Shown piece by piece: positions 1 to 8,386 of a stretch of DNA of 64,000 nt. This stretch comes from Pseudomonas fluorescens (GTDB lineage Bacteria > Pseudomonadota > Gammaproteobacteria > Pseudomonadales > Pseudomonadaceae): assembly GCF_001307155.1 (NCBI RefSeq), contig NZ_CP012830.1:2866501-2930500 (forward strand), given 5' to 3'. Each line of letters opens with the position of its first letter. Within the stretch, counting starts at the first letter, position 1. The notes under the pieces are model-generated. The model was not told the DNA's origin and made no database searches. It saw only the letters and a list, made by a program, of their open reading frames with translations. The position numbers and the translations under genes are program-made.

Positions 1-285
1 GGGACGGTAAAGCACGGCCGTCATGCCGGGCGTATCCAGCTGATGGAGTGTGAGTGTCTGAAGGGTAGGAATGCCGAGCTTTTCGAGTCGGGCGGCATTG
101 TCGATGAAGCGCTTTGAATAGGGGCGAAACAATGCCGACGAGAGAAGCCGCTTGCGGCGAAACAGTTTGAGGATGTTCCCGTCCGGCAGAAGAAATACTT
201 TCGGGCCGAAGCTGTCGGCTTCTAGTACTCTGGCGCCTTTAATCATCTGATTTAAAGCGGCTTGTGGAAGCCGGAAGCATTGCAT
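1..285 (-). CDS. Partial kinase-like 'toluene tolerance' protein (N-terminus only; runs off the left edge)
   Basis: Reading leftwards from an ATG at 285 there is an open frame of 95 codons that continues past the window edge. The frame closes upstream at a stop near 351, and an AAGG sits about 8 bases before the ATG, which favours 285 over an internal ATG at 246. The product has the pattern VLEAD..G.KVFLLPDGNILKLFRRKR, with a nucleotide-loop-like stretch and a basic KLFRRKR patch. This resembles the small kinase-like proteins annotated in Pseudomonas as toluene tolerance protein, related to LPS-core kinases. It lies divergent from an O-antigen-ligase-like gene, beside msbA, which fits a role in core LPS modification. 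The function is inferred from family resemblance and context; the catalytic part is outside the window. Confidence 0.55.
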   Translation of the reverse strand, partial: MQCFRLPQAALNQMIKGARVLEADSFGPKVFLLPDGNILKLFRRKRLLSSALFRPYSKRFIDNAARLEKLGIPTLQTLTLHQLDTPGMTAVLYRP

Positions 286-394
286 GTAGAGAGCCTTGTA
301 GAAATTGCGGGCGTATTGGCGATCAATGATGCCGAAAAGTTGCTGTTTTCACCATGCCGGCTTGGCGATCGGACGATTTAACGAGGAAAGGTCA

Positions 395-1567
395 ATGCAG
401 GAAACGCGTTGGGCGCAGGTATGGATGACGACCGGATTGTTCTGGTTTTTGACTGCCATTGCTTTTGCGCCGACCAATAAGCTTTATCAGCAAGGGTTGA
501 CCGTGTTTCTCTGGTTACCGGCAATGTTTTTTGCCTGGTCGGCACGTGCTCGGTTATTTGAGCTTTGGCAAGCACAGCGGGTGTTTTGTCTTGGGCTGCT
601 CGGGGTGGTGCTGTGGTCGTTGATCAGCGTGTCGTGGACTCATGATGATGACCTGACACGGGGCGCCAAACGCATATTGTACATCGTGGTGTTCCTGTTG
701 TTTTTTCCGGTATTTGCCAATGCCCGTCCGGAGCGTGTTGTGCGGGTCATGCAATGGGGCGGCCTGGCCCTGGCATTGAGTGCACTGTTGGCGGCCATCA
801 AGTTTTATCTGATCGACGGCAACACCTGGACCGCGCGCGTTGAAGGGTTGGGGGAGTTGGGTCACCCGATTCTGGGAGGTTACGTACTGGGCGTGGCGGC
901 GGTCTGGATGATCCATTGGGTGCCCCGGACCCGTTGGCTGCAAGGTGTCTGGTTGGTTGCACTGGGTTTGCTCGCAGGCTTTGTCGTGCTGTCCCAGAGT
1001 CGTGGTGCCGCGCTGGCGCTGTTGCTGACGCTGGTGGCAATGCCCATTTGGAGCCGCAACCGACGTAGCTGCACCATCGCTATCGGCGCACTGGTGCTGG
1101 CGATGCTGGCGTTCTGGCTTTTCGAACCGCTGGTGTTGGCTCGCGGTACCTCGTACCGGCCTCAAATATTCATGGCCAGTCTGAACATGATCGCTGCACA
1201 TCCCTTGCGTGGCCTGGGGTTGGAATCTGGCTACACGGTGCTTGCCGAAGGCGTCGAATTTGATCACGCGCACAACCTGTTCACCCATATCGCAATCGAA
1301 TTGGGGCTGCCAGGGCTCTTGCTGTGGTGTGTGGTCTGGTTTGCGGTATTGCGTGAAGCATGGCGAGCCCGTGAAACGCTGTATGGTCAGGGTGTCATCG
1401 GGATCTGGCTGTTCTCGTTCCTGGCCATGCAATTCGATGCGGCCAGCATCAGTGGATCGCCACGAGCCGAATGGTTCATCAGCTGGCTACCGGTTGGCCT
1501 CGCCACCGTTTTGGTATGGACACAGGCCAAATACAAAGCCTGTGATAAAATTTCGCGTTCAACCTAA
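395..1567 (+). CDS. O-antigen ligase family (WaaL/Wzy_C-like) membrane protein
   Basis: A 390-residue polytopic inner-membrane protein with about ten hydrophobic segments. I chose the ATG at 395 because GAGGAAAGG (383-391) precedes it; the frame is open further upstream but has no better site. Family marks are the SQSRGA stretch near residues 200-205 in the middle of the membrane domain, then a periplasmic-loop region near 269-308 with HPLRGLGLESG and DHAHNLFTHIAIELGLPGL, whose conserved Arg and His are typical of Wzy_C ligases/polymerases. Such proteins join undecaprenyl-linked O-polysaccharide to lipid A-core in the periplasm. It stops 3 bases before the msbA start, so the two are probably one transcript. 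Ligases, polymerases and other Wzy_C proteins look alike in sequence; the neighbours favour the LPS ligase. Confidence 0.72.
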   Translation: MQETRWAQVWMTTGLFWFLTAIAFAPTNKLYQQGLTVFLWLPAMFFAWSARARLFELWQAQRVFCLGLLGVVLWSLISVSWTHDDDLTRGAKRILYIVVFLLFFPVFANARPERVVRVMQWGGLALALSALLAAIKFYLIDGNTWTARVEGLGELGHPILGGYVLGVAAVWMIHWVPRTRWLQGVWLVALGLLAGFVVLSQSRGAALALLLTLVAMPIWSRNRRSCTIAIGALVLAMLAFWLFEPLVLARGTSYRPQIFMASLNMIAAHPLRGLGLESGYTVLAEGVEFDHAHNLFTHIAIELGLPGLLLWCVVWFAVLREAWRARETLYGQGVIGIWLFSFLAMQFDAASISGSPRAEWFISWLPVGLATVLVWTQAKYKACDKISRST

Positions 1568-1570
1568 TCA

Positions 1571-3391
1571 GTGAGCTCTACGATGAGTGCAGCACCGCCC
1601 AATGCGGAACAGGAATCAAGCCTGAAAATCTATTTGCGACTGTTGGGGTATGTAAAACCCTACGTTGGCATTTTCCTGTTGAGTATCGTGGGTTTTGTGA
1701 TATTTGCCTCCACGCAGCCGATGTTGGCCGGGATTCTCAAATATTTCGTCGATGGCTTGAGCAACCCTGAAGCAGTGCTCTTTCCCCACACTCCGTATCT
1801 ACGGGAGTTGAAGTTGCTGGTTGCCGTGCCGCTGTTGATCATCTTGATCGCTGCCTGGCAAGGGCTTGGTTCGTTCCTGAGTAACTACTATCTGGCCAAA
1901 GTTTCCCTGGGTCTGGTTCATGACTTGCGGGTGGAGTTGTTCAACAAGCTGCTGGTGTTGCCTAACCGTTATTTCGATACCCACAACTCCGGGCATCTGA
2001 TTTCCCGTATCACCTTCAACGTGACCATGGTGACCGGTGCTGCAACAGACGCCATTAAAGTGGTGATTCGCGAAGGTCTGACCGTAGTTTTTCTGTTCGG
2101 CTACCTGTTGTGGATGAACTGGAAGCTCACCTTGGTGATGCTGGCGATTCTGCCGCTGATTTCCTTCATGGTCGGCAATACCAGCAAGAAATTTCGCAAG
2201 CAGAGCAAGAAGATTCAGGTGGCGATGGGCGACGTGACTCACGTCGCGTCCGAAACCATTCAGGGCTATCGCGTGGTGCGCAGCTTCGGTGGTGAAAGCT
2301 ACGAGCAACAGCGCTTTGCCAAAGCCAGTCAGAGCAATACCGACAAGCAACTGCGCATGACCAGGACCAGTGCGATCTATACCCCTGCACTGCAACTGGT
2401 GATTTATAGCGCCATGGCCGCATTGATGTTCCTGGTGCTGTTTCTGCGTGGTGATGCGACGGCCGGTGATCTGGTGGCCTACATTACGGCTGCGGGTCTG
2501 TTGCCCAAGCCTATTCGTCAGCTGTCCGAAGTCAGCTCGACTATTCAGAAAGGCGTGGCGGGTGCTGAAAGCATTTTCGAGCAGCTCGATGTCGAGCCGG
2601 AGCTCGATGCTGGCACCATCGAGCGTGAGCGTATCAGCGGTCGCCTGGATGTACACAACCTGAGTTTCACTTACCCGGGCACTGATCGCGAGGTGTTGAA
2701 AAACATCAGCTTCACTGCGACGCCGGGGCAGATGATCGCACTGGTTGGACGCTCGGGAAGTGGCAAGTCGACGCTGGCCAGCCTGATCCCGCGTTTCTAC
2801 CATCATGAAACGGGGCAAATACTGCTCGATGAAGTAGAGATCGAAGACTATCGCCTGCGTAACCTGCGCAAGCATGTCTCTCAGGTCACACAACACGTCA
2901 CCCTGTTCAACGATACCGTGGCCAACAACATCGCCTACGGTGATCTGGCCGGGGCTCCTCGTGCAGACATCGAGAAGGCTGCACAAGATGCCTATGCGAT
3001 GGACTTCATCTCCCAGTTGCCAAACGGCCTGGACACTGAGGTCGGCGAGAACGGGGTATTGCTGTCCGGTGGTCAACGTCAGCGTCTGGCCATTGCTCGC
3101 GCCTTGTTGAAAAACGCACCGTTGCTGATTCTCGATGAGGCGACTTCGGCACTGGACACCGAGTCCGAGCGGCATATTCAGGCAGCGCTGGATAAGGTCA
3201 TGAAGGGTCGTACCACGCTGGTGATCGCGCACCGTCTGTCGACTATCGAAAAGGCCGATCTGATCCTGGTAATGGACCACGGTGAAATTGTCGAGCGCGG
3301 TACTCACGCCCAACTGCTGGCACAAGGCGGGTACTACTCGCGTCTGCATGCCATGGGACTGGATGAACCCTCTCCGGCGGACATAGCCTGA
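1571..3391 (+). CDS. msbA: Lipid A/core flippase MsbA (ABC half-transporter)
   Basis: A 606-residue fused membrane domain and ATPase, the normal MsbA size. The first 330 or so residues hold six membrane helices. The nucleotide-binding domain has Walker A GRSGSGKST near 392-400, the ABC signature LSGGQRQRLAIARAL near 498, Walker B LLILDEATSALD near 517 and the H-loop AHRLST near 551. The homodimer flips lipid A-core from the cytoplasmic to the periplasmic leaflet of the inner membrane. The listed start is a GTG 3 bases after the ligase stop; an ATG at 1583 would shorten the protein by four residues and is equally possible. Position between a ligase gene and hldE supports MsbA rather than another multidrug half-transporter. 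Confidence 0.93.
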   Translation: MSSTMSAAPPNAEQESSLKIYLRLLGYVKPYVGIFLLSIVGFVIFASTQPMLAGILKYFVDGLSNPEAVLFPHTPYLRELKLLVAVPLLIILIAAWQGLGSFLSNYYLAKVSLGLVHDLRVELFNKLLVLPNRYFDTHNSGHLISRITFNVTMVTGAATDAIKVVIREGLTVVFLFGYLLWMNWKLTLVMLAILPLISFMVGNTSKKFRKQSKKIQVAMGDVTHVASETIQGYRVVRSFGGESYEQQRFAKASQSNTDKQLRMTRTSAIYTPALQLVIYSAMAALMFLVLFLRGDATAGDLVAYITAAGLLPKPIRQLSEVSSTIQKGVAGAESIFEQLDVEPELDAGTIERERISGRLDVHNLSFTYPGTDREVLKNISFTATPGQMIALVGRSGSGKSTLASLIPRFYHHETGQILLDEVEIEDYRLRNLRKHVSQVTQHVTLFNDTVANNIAYGDLAGAPRADIEKAAQDAYAMDFISQLPNGLDTEVGENGVLLSGGQRQRLAIARALLKNAPLLILDEATSALDTESERHIQAALDKVMKGRTTLVIAHRLSTIEKADLILVMDHGEIVERGTHAQLLAQGGYYSRLHAMGLDEPSPADIA

Positions 3392-3400
3392 GCTCGACGC

Positions 3401-3423
3401 CAGGGTGAGCATCGCTCACCCTG
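3401..3423 (+). terminator. Hairpin after msbA, first of two
   Basis: A perfect 10-bp inverted repeat (CAGGGTGAGC / GCTCACCCTG) with a 3-base loop lies 9 bases after the msbA stop. A second GC hairpin, GGGCGCG-CAA-CGCGCCC, follows at 3434-3450. Neither has a clear T-run, so they may slow decay or stop polymerase only partly. Confidence 0.5.
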
Positions 3424-3578
3424 TCAGCCTCCCGGGCGCGCAACGCGCCCGACGATTTGTATCCAGCCCTTTACATACTTGACCAAGCCTAAATAATTCT
3501 GCGTGCCGTGCTTGTTATGGTTCCTGCTTCGATTTTGAATGCAAACGGGAAGGACAACCTTCTCGTGCGGGGACTGGA

Positions 3579-4283
3579 ATGTTGCAACGTCACCTCTGGA
3601 AACTACTCCCCAAAACACAGCGTACCTTTTTGCTGGGCCGTTTGTCGGTCGTTGACCGGCAAGCCGTGAACAAGTCGATGTCAGGCAATACTGTTTTTCC
3701 TGCGCACTTTCAGCAGCGTTCATGCCTGTTCATCCATGTTCCGAAATGTGCCGGCAGCAGCGTGTGCTCGGCGTTGTTCAATGGTTGGGCGCCTGGACAC
3801 CTGCCGCTGTACTGGTACGAACAGCAGTTTCCCGAACACTACGCACGCAGTTTCAAGTTTGCGTTTGTCCGCGATCCATTGGAGCGGGTTTATTCCGCCT
3901 ATGCCTATTTGCGCGGCAAGCAGTTGCCGCAACGGGATGAATCGGCGCGGCTGTTGGTCAACAGTTACCGGGATTTTGATGATTTCGTCGGGCATTGGTT
4001 GCACCCGGATAACCTCCGTAAACAGCTTCATTTCGCACCGCAAACCGACTTTTTGAATGACTCCATGGGGCGCATGGCGATGGATTTCGTCGGCTATCAG
4101 GAACACCTGGAACGCGACTTTCAACTGCTCTGCCAGCATCTCGGCATGACGTCATCGTTGCCTCATCTGAATATCTCGCAAGAGCGTCGCGCTGAGCCCG
4201 TACGCGATTTTTGCTCGGTGCGCACACGGCGCCTGGTACGGCGTGCCTATCAGCGTGATTACGAGGTGCTTGGTTATGAATGA
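3579..4283 (+). CDS. Sulfotransferase family 2 protein
   Basis: A 234-residue soluble protein. It carries the two PAPS-binding signatures of the family: a 5'-phosphosulfate loop HVPKCAGSS at residues 53-61 and a 3'-phosphate-binding segment FVRDPLERVYSAY at about 96-108. The enzyme would transfer sulfate from PAPS to a hydroxyl, usually of a carbohydrate. Its 3' end overlaps the following cysC gene by 8 bases, so the sulfate donor enzyme is translated with it. It sits between msbA and hldE in an LPS gene block, which suggests a surface glycan or LPS core as acceptor, but the acceptor cannot be read from sequence. The start at 3579 follows GGGGACTGGA. A 187-base gap separates it from msbA, so it probably has its own promoter. 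Confidence 0.8.
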   Translation: MLQRHLWKLLPKTQRTFLLGRLSVVDRQAVNKSMSGNTVFPAHFQQRSCLFIHVPKCAGSSVCSALFNGWAPGHLPLYWYEQQFPEHYARSFKFAFVRDPLERVYSAYAYLRGKQLPQRDESARLLVNSYRDFDDFVGHWLHPDNLRKQLHFAPQTDFLNDSMGRMAMDFVGYQEHLERDFQLLCQHLGMTSSLPHLNISQERRAEPVRDFCSVRTRRLVRRAYQRDYEVLGYE

Positions 4284-4887
4284 GTCGCCGCTGATTGCTG
4301 CACATTCGTCGAACATTCGCCCCTTTGCATTGTCGTTGTCGCCCTCGGCCCGAGCAGCGCTCAAGCATCAGCAACCGTGTTGCCTGTGGCTGACGGGGCT
4401 GTCTGGCGCTGGCAAGTCGACCTTGGCCAATGCACTCGAGTTGCAGCTCAATGAGCAGGGGCGCCACACCTTTGTGCTGGATGGCGACAACCTGCGCAAC
4501 GGTTTGTGCAATGACCTGGGTATGGGCGCTGCAGCGCGCAAGGAAAATATCCGGCGTATTGCCGAAGTGGCGCGGTTGATGGTCGACGCGGGGTTGATTG
4601 TGATTGTCTCGGCGATTTCGCCGTTTCAGGCTGATCGAGCATCGGCCAGAGCGTTGTTCCGCACGGACGAGTTTCTTGAGGTATATGTCAGCACGCCGTT
4701 CGACATCTGCGCCCGGCGCGATCCCAAGGGTTTGTATCAAGCTGCACTGCAGGGGCGAATCAAGGACTTCACCGGTCTCGACAGCCCTTATGAAGCACCG
4801 CGGCAGGCGGACTGCGAAATCAACACCGACGAGGTTGTACTGGCCGACGCCGTGCAGCACGTCCTGGCTGTTTTGCTTAAAAAATGA
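4276..4887 (+). CDS. cysC: Adenylylsulfate (APS) kinase, stand-alone CysC
   Basis: A 203-residue P-loop kinase converting APS to PAPS with ATP in the cytoplasm. Features are Walker A GLSGAGKST at 41-49, DGDNLRNGL at 69-77, SAISPFQADR near 112-121 containing the usual phospho-acceptor serine region, and DPKGLY...IKDFTG..SPYEAP near 149-174. I chose the ATG at 4276, which overlaps the sulfotransferase stop and has GAGGTG upstream, rather than an earlier in-frame start at 4243. The length matches free-standing CysC rather than the CysNC fusion pseudomonads use for assimilation. The tight overlap suggests this copy is dedicated to supplying PAPS to the neighbouring sulfotransferase; that is inference. 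No terminator is visible after it. Confidence 0.9.
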   Translation: MNESPLIAAHSSNIRPFALSLSPSARAALKHQQPCCLWLTGLSGAGKSTLANALELQLNEQGRHTFVLDGDNLRNGLCNDLGMGAAARKENIRRIAEVARLMVDAGLIVIVSAISPFQADRASARALFRTDEFLEVYVSTPFDICARRDPKGLYQAALQGRIKDFTGLDSPYEAPRQADCEINTDEVVLADAVQHVLAVLLKK

Positions 4888-4990
4888 ACAATGTAGCGGC
4901 GTAATGCACACCTGTTGAAGCTGTCGAACTAGGCAGCGTTCACCCTGTGCTAATATCGCGCCCCTGTTCATTTTGTATGTGGGTTGCACC

Positions 4991-6412
4991 ATGAAGTTGT
5001 CCATGCCGCGATTCGATCAAGCCCCTGTCTTGGTGGTCGGCGATGTCATGCTCGACCGTTACTGGCATGGTGGTACCTCACGGATTTCTCCTGAGGCGCC
5101 GGTGCCGGTGGTCAAGGTCGAGCAAATCGAAGACCGCCCGGGCGGTGCTGCCAACGTTGCCTTGAACATTGCCGCGCTCGGCGCGCCGGCGTCCCTGGTC
5201 GGTGTGACCGGTGATGACGAGGCCGCCGACAGCCTGACCAATAGCCTAAAAGGCGCCGGTGTACGGGCGTTGTTCCAGCGCATCGCGCATCAGCCGACCA
5301 TCGTCAAACTGCGGGTCATGAGTCGTCACCAGCAATTGCTGCGTATCGACTTCGAAGAACCGTTTGCCACCGACGCGCTGGCGCTCGGGGCTGAAGTCGA
5401 CGGCCTGCTCGAAGGCATCAAGGTGCTGGTGTTGTCCGACTACGGCAAAGGTGCGCTGAAGAACCACCAGGTGTTGATCCAGGCCGCACGTGCCCGTGGC
5501 ATTCCGGTGCTGGCGGATCCCAAAGGCAAGGATTTCTCGATTTACCGCGGTGCCAGCCTGATCACCCCGAACCTCAGCGAGTTTGAAACCATTGTTGGCG
5601 GTTGTGCCGATGAGCACGATCTGGTCAGCAAGGGTGCGAAGCTGATGCATGACCTGGATCTGGGCGCCTTGCTGGTCACGCGTGGCGAGCACGGCATGAC
5701 CTTGCTGCGTCCTGATCATCCGGCGCTGCACTTGCCCGCACGGGCCCGTGAAGTGTTCGACGTAACCGGTGCCGGTGATACGGTGATTTCTACCCTGGCG
5801 GCGGCGATCGCTGCTGGCGAAGAACTGCCCCACGCGGTGGCCCTGGCCAACCTGGCTGCTGGCATTGTGGTCGGCAAGCTGGGTACGGCAGCGATCAGTG
5901 CTCCGGAGTTGCGTCGCGCGATTCAGCGTGAAGAAGGTTCCGAACGGGGTGTCCTGGGCCTGGAGCAATTGCTGCTGGCCGTCGACGATGCGCGTGCACA
6001 CAAAGAGAAGATCGTCTTTACCAATGGCTGCTTCGACATCCTCCATGCGGGCCATGTGACCTACCTGGAGCAGGCGCGGGCGCAGGGCGATCGTTTGATC
6101 GTTGCGGTCAACGACGATGCGTCGGTGAGCCGCTTGAAAGGTCCTGGGCGGCCGATCAACAGTGTTGACCGACGCATGGCGGTATTGGCAGGTCTGGGCG
6201 CGGTGGACTGGGTGATCAGCTTCTCTGAAGGCACTCCGGAAAACCTCCTGGCACAGGTCAAGCCGGACGTGCTGGTCAAGGGCGGCGATTACGGGATCGA
6301 CCAAGTGGTCGGCGCCGACATCGTCAGCGCTTATGGCGGAACAGTGAAAGTGCTGGGGCTGGTGGAAAACAGCTCGACGACCGCAATTGTCGAAAAAATC
6401 CGCAAGACCTGA
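4991..6412 (+). CDS. hldE: Bifunctional D-beta-D-heptose 7-phosphate kinase / heptose 1-phosphate adenylyltransferase
   Basis: A 473-residue two-domain cytoplasmic enzyme for ADP-heptose synthesis, feeding the LPS inner core. The N-terminal PfkB-type sugar kinase has RPGGAANVALN at about 49-59 and the catalytic DVTGAGDT near 257-264. The C-terminal nucleotidyltransferase starts around 342 with FTNGCFDILHAGH, whose HxGH-type motif binds nucleotide. Length matches the usual 470-480. The ATG at 4991 is chosen because the product then begins MKLSMPRFDQAPVLVVGD, as in other Pseudomonas HldE. It is last in the same-strand LPS run and is followed by a REP doublet facing a convergent gene. Confidence 0.96.
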   Translation: MKLSMPRFDQAPVLVVGDVMLDRYWHGGTSRISPEAPVPVVKVEQIEDRPGGAANVALNIAALGAPASLVGVTGDDEAADSLTNSLKGAGVRALFQRIAHQPTIVKLRVMSRHQQLLRIDFEEPFATDALALGAEVDGLLEGIKVLVLSDYGKGALKNHQVLIQAARARGIPVLADPKGKDFSIYRGASLITPNLSEFETIVGGCADEHDLVSKGAKLMHDLDLGALLVTRGEHGMTLLRPDHPALHLPARAREVFDVTGAGDTVISTLAAAIAAGEELPHAVALANLAAGIVVGKLGTAAISAPELRRAIQREEGSERGVLGLEQLLLAVDDARAHKEKIVFTNGCFDILHAGHVTYLEQARAQGDRLIVAVNDDASVSRLKGPGRPINSVDRRMAVLAGLGAVDWVISFSEGTPENLLAQVKPDVLVKGGDYGIDQVVGADIVSAYGGTVKVLGLVENSSTTAIVEKIRKT

Positions 6413-6414
6413 AA

Positions 6415-6549
6415 CTGTGGCGAGGGAGCTTGCTCCCGCTCGCCTGCGCAGCAGGCGTAAAACCAGCAAACGCGGTGTATCTGTAGAAACTCAATGGCGG
6501 GTTTTAGGGCCGCTTCGCGGCCCAGCGGGAGCAAGCTCCCTCGCCACAG
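6415..6549. repeat. REP doublet (REPIN), copy 1
   Basis: Two inverted REP arms, CTGTGGCGAGGGAGCTTGC and its complement, lie about 135 bp apart, each followed inward by a smaller GC palindrome (GCCTGCGCAGCAGGC; GGGCCGCTTCGCGGCCC). It lies between the convergent hldE and the 6565-7530 gene, where it may also act as an mRNA end stabiliser. Confidence 0.9.
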
Positions 6550-6564
6550 CTATGTGGTCTCGTC

Positions 6565-7530
6565 CTATCTTGCCACCTTGCGTGGCACGATTTTCTTCAG
6601 CAGTAGTTTGGCCTTGCCGGTCAATCGGCTGAAACCCGATACCTTGCCCGGTTGGCTCAAGCCTTGCTGCCTGAGCCAGTCCTTCCAGCGAATCCGCTCG
6701 TCACGCACCAGCCAGCCTTCCTGTTGGGCAAAACTTTCTGCCAGATACAGTCCGCGTGTGCTTGCCGGGTAGAGCTGATCTTTTTTCAGGGTATAGAGCT
6801 CGGGCAGCGGCTGGCCATCCTCAAGCGGCATCAGGTACAGGTCGGGGCGCTTGCGATCCAGTCGCGCGACAAGTTGATCGCCTTCAAGGCGTTCATCGAC
6901 ATGAAACAGGCTCAGGGACTTGGTCTCCTTGGGCACGTCCAGGCGCAAATCGTAGATCAACTGCAACGACGCCGTGGGCAGATGCACGTAGGCTCGTGGG
7001 CGTTCGATCAACTGCATGTTGGCGCAGCGCACCGGACGTGCGGCGCCAGACAGCGGCGTCAGGCGGAACGGCAGCGCCTCGCGGTAATGCAGCGCGCTGG
7101 CGTAGGGCGCTGGCAGCCAGGTGTCATTGAAGCGCCCGCCAAGCCAGCCTTCGGGGGTTTCCAGCAGGCATTCCTCGGCGATCTCCTGAATCGCCGTGTG
7201 CAACGGCAGGTTCAGCTCGTGAGCCGGCACATAACCCGAGATCAGTTTGAGCACCACGTCGCCACGGTCCTGACGGCGCTGGCGGACCAGCACCCAGTAA
7301 TCGCGATTCTGCCAGTGCAGAGTCAGCCGTACCGAGACGCCGAGGTTGGCCAGCTCCAGCGAAAAGTGCTCTGGATTGGCCACCGTGACCGGGCGCCGAC
7401 GTTGCAGGGTCTGGGAGAAATTCAGCGGCCTGCCGACACTCTGATAACTCAGGCCTTCGGGAGTCGCTTCGACGTATAACGGCAGGGTCTTGAAGTTGCT
7501 GGGATTCTTTCTTATGAGCGTTCGCGGCAT
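6565..7530 (-). CDS. Conserved protein of unknown function, third gene of an oxidoreductase operon
   Basis: A 321-residue soluble protein that I do not assign to a known enzyme. Close relatives in Pseudomonas often carry the label metal ABC transporter ATPase, but I see no Walker A, signature or Walker B motif here, so that label is unsupported. A stretch near residues 117-140 (LPLHTAIQEIAEECLLET) is faintly reminiscent of a Nudix box but lacks the full GX5EX7REUXEEXGU pattern. The C-terminus is basic. Start at 7530 has AAGGAG just upstream. It follows the aldo/keto reductase gene by 43 bases on the same strand, so all three genes from 9558 to 6565 probably form one operon. Confidence 0.7.
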   Translation of the reverse strand: MPRTLIRKNPSNFKTLPLYVEATPEGLSYQSVGRPLNFSQTLQRRRPVTVANPEHFSLELANLGVSVRLTLHWQNRDYWVLVRQRRQDRGDVVLKLISGYVPAHELNLPLHTAIQEIAEECLLETPEGWLGGRFNDTWLPAPYASALHYREALPFRLTPLSGAARPVRCANMQLIERPRAYVHLPTASLQLIYDLRLDVPKETKSLSLFHVDERLEGDQLVARLDRKRPDLYLMPLEDGQPLPELYTLKKDQLYPASTRGLYLAESFAQQEGWLVRDERIRWKDWLRQQGLSQPGKVSGFSRLTGKAKLLLKKIVPRKVAR

Positions 7531-7573
7531 GTCGGCTCCTTCTTGCGTCGGGGTCGGCCGCTGTGGCGGCTGT

Positions 7574-8386
7574 TCAACGACTACGTAGGACTTGAGCAAC
7601 AGTCGCCACATTGTGGGCGAGGTGCAGCGGATTAATGGTCCCGACAATAGCACTGGCGACACCGGGTTGCGCAAACAACAGCTCGAAGCTGGCGCGTACG
7701 GGATCTACGCCGGGGCTGAGGCAGGCGTGACCGCTGGCCAGAGCCTTCTTCACCAGAATGGCTTTGCCGTGGGCAGCAGCGTAGTCGATGACCGGCCGCT
7801 CGGCCTGCTCGTTGAGATTGTAGGTGATCATGGCGCAATCACCTTGTTCCAGAGCCTTCAACCCACCATCGACAGTTTTGCCGGAAAACCCGAACCCGCG
7901 AATCTTGCCCTCGCGCTTGAGCTCGGCGAGGGTCTGGTAGACCTCACAGTCGTTGAGAATCGCCAGGTCGTTACCATCCGAATGCACCAGCACCAGGTCG
8001 ATGAAGTCGGTTTCCAGGCGTTTCAGGCTGCGCTCGATGGAAAAGCGCGTGTGGGCAGCACTGAAGTCGTGGTGCGACAGGCCGTCGGCGAATTCTTCAC
8101 CGACCTTGCTGACGATCACCCACTCCTGACGCTGACCGCGCAGCAGCGGGCCGAGGCGTTCTTCGCTGCGGCCATAAGCGGGTGCGGTGTCGATCAGGTT
8201 GATGCCCAGCTCGCGGGTCAGCTTGAGCAGTCTGCGCGCTTCGTCATCGTCCGGGATCTGGAAGCCGTTGGGGTATTTCACCCCTTGGTCGCGACCAAGT
8301 TTCACCGTGCCCAGGCCCAATGGCGAAACCAGCAGGCCAGTACTGCCCAGCGGGCGATGCAGATCGTGCAGGGTGGCTTGGCTCAT
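7574..8386 (-). CDS. Aldo/keto reductase
   Basis: A 270-residue (beta/alpha)8 oxidoreductase using NAD(P)H to reduce carbonyls. The catalytic tetrad is visible: Asp67 and Tyr71 in DTAPAYGRSEE, Lys94 in VSKVG and His135 in LVLVHSDG. The N-terminus RPLGSTGLLVSPLGLGTVKLG is typical of the family. The start codon overlaps the stop of the upstream FAD oxidoreductase by 4 bases, pointing to translational coupling. Substrate unknown. It is shorter than the 320-330 residues of many family members and ends soon after the last predicted strand-helix unit, as expected for the compact subgroup. Confidence 0.88.
   Translation of the reverse strand: MSQATLHDLHRPLGSTGLLVSPLGLGTVKLGRDQGVKYPNGFQIPDDDEARRLLKLTRELGINLIDTAPAYGRSEERLGPLLRGQRQEWVIVSKVGEEFADGLSHHDFSAAHTRFSIERSLKRLETDFIDLVLVHSDGNDLAILNDCEVYQTLAELKREGKIRGFGFSGKTVDGGLKALEQGDCAMITYNLNEQAERPVIDYAAAHGKAILVKKALASGHACLSPGVDPVRASFELLFAQPGVASAIVGTINPLHLAHNVATVAQVLRSR

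Noticed and set aside
6565..7530. Annotation as a metal ABC transporter ATPase
   Set aside because: No P-loop, LSGGQ signature or Walker B can be found in the translation.
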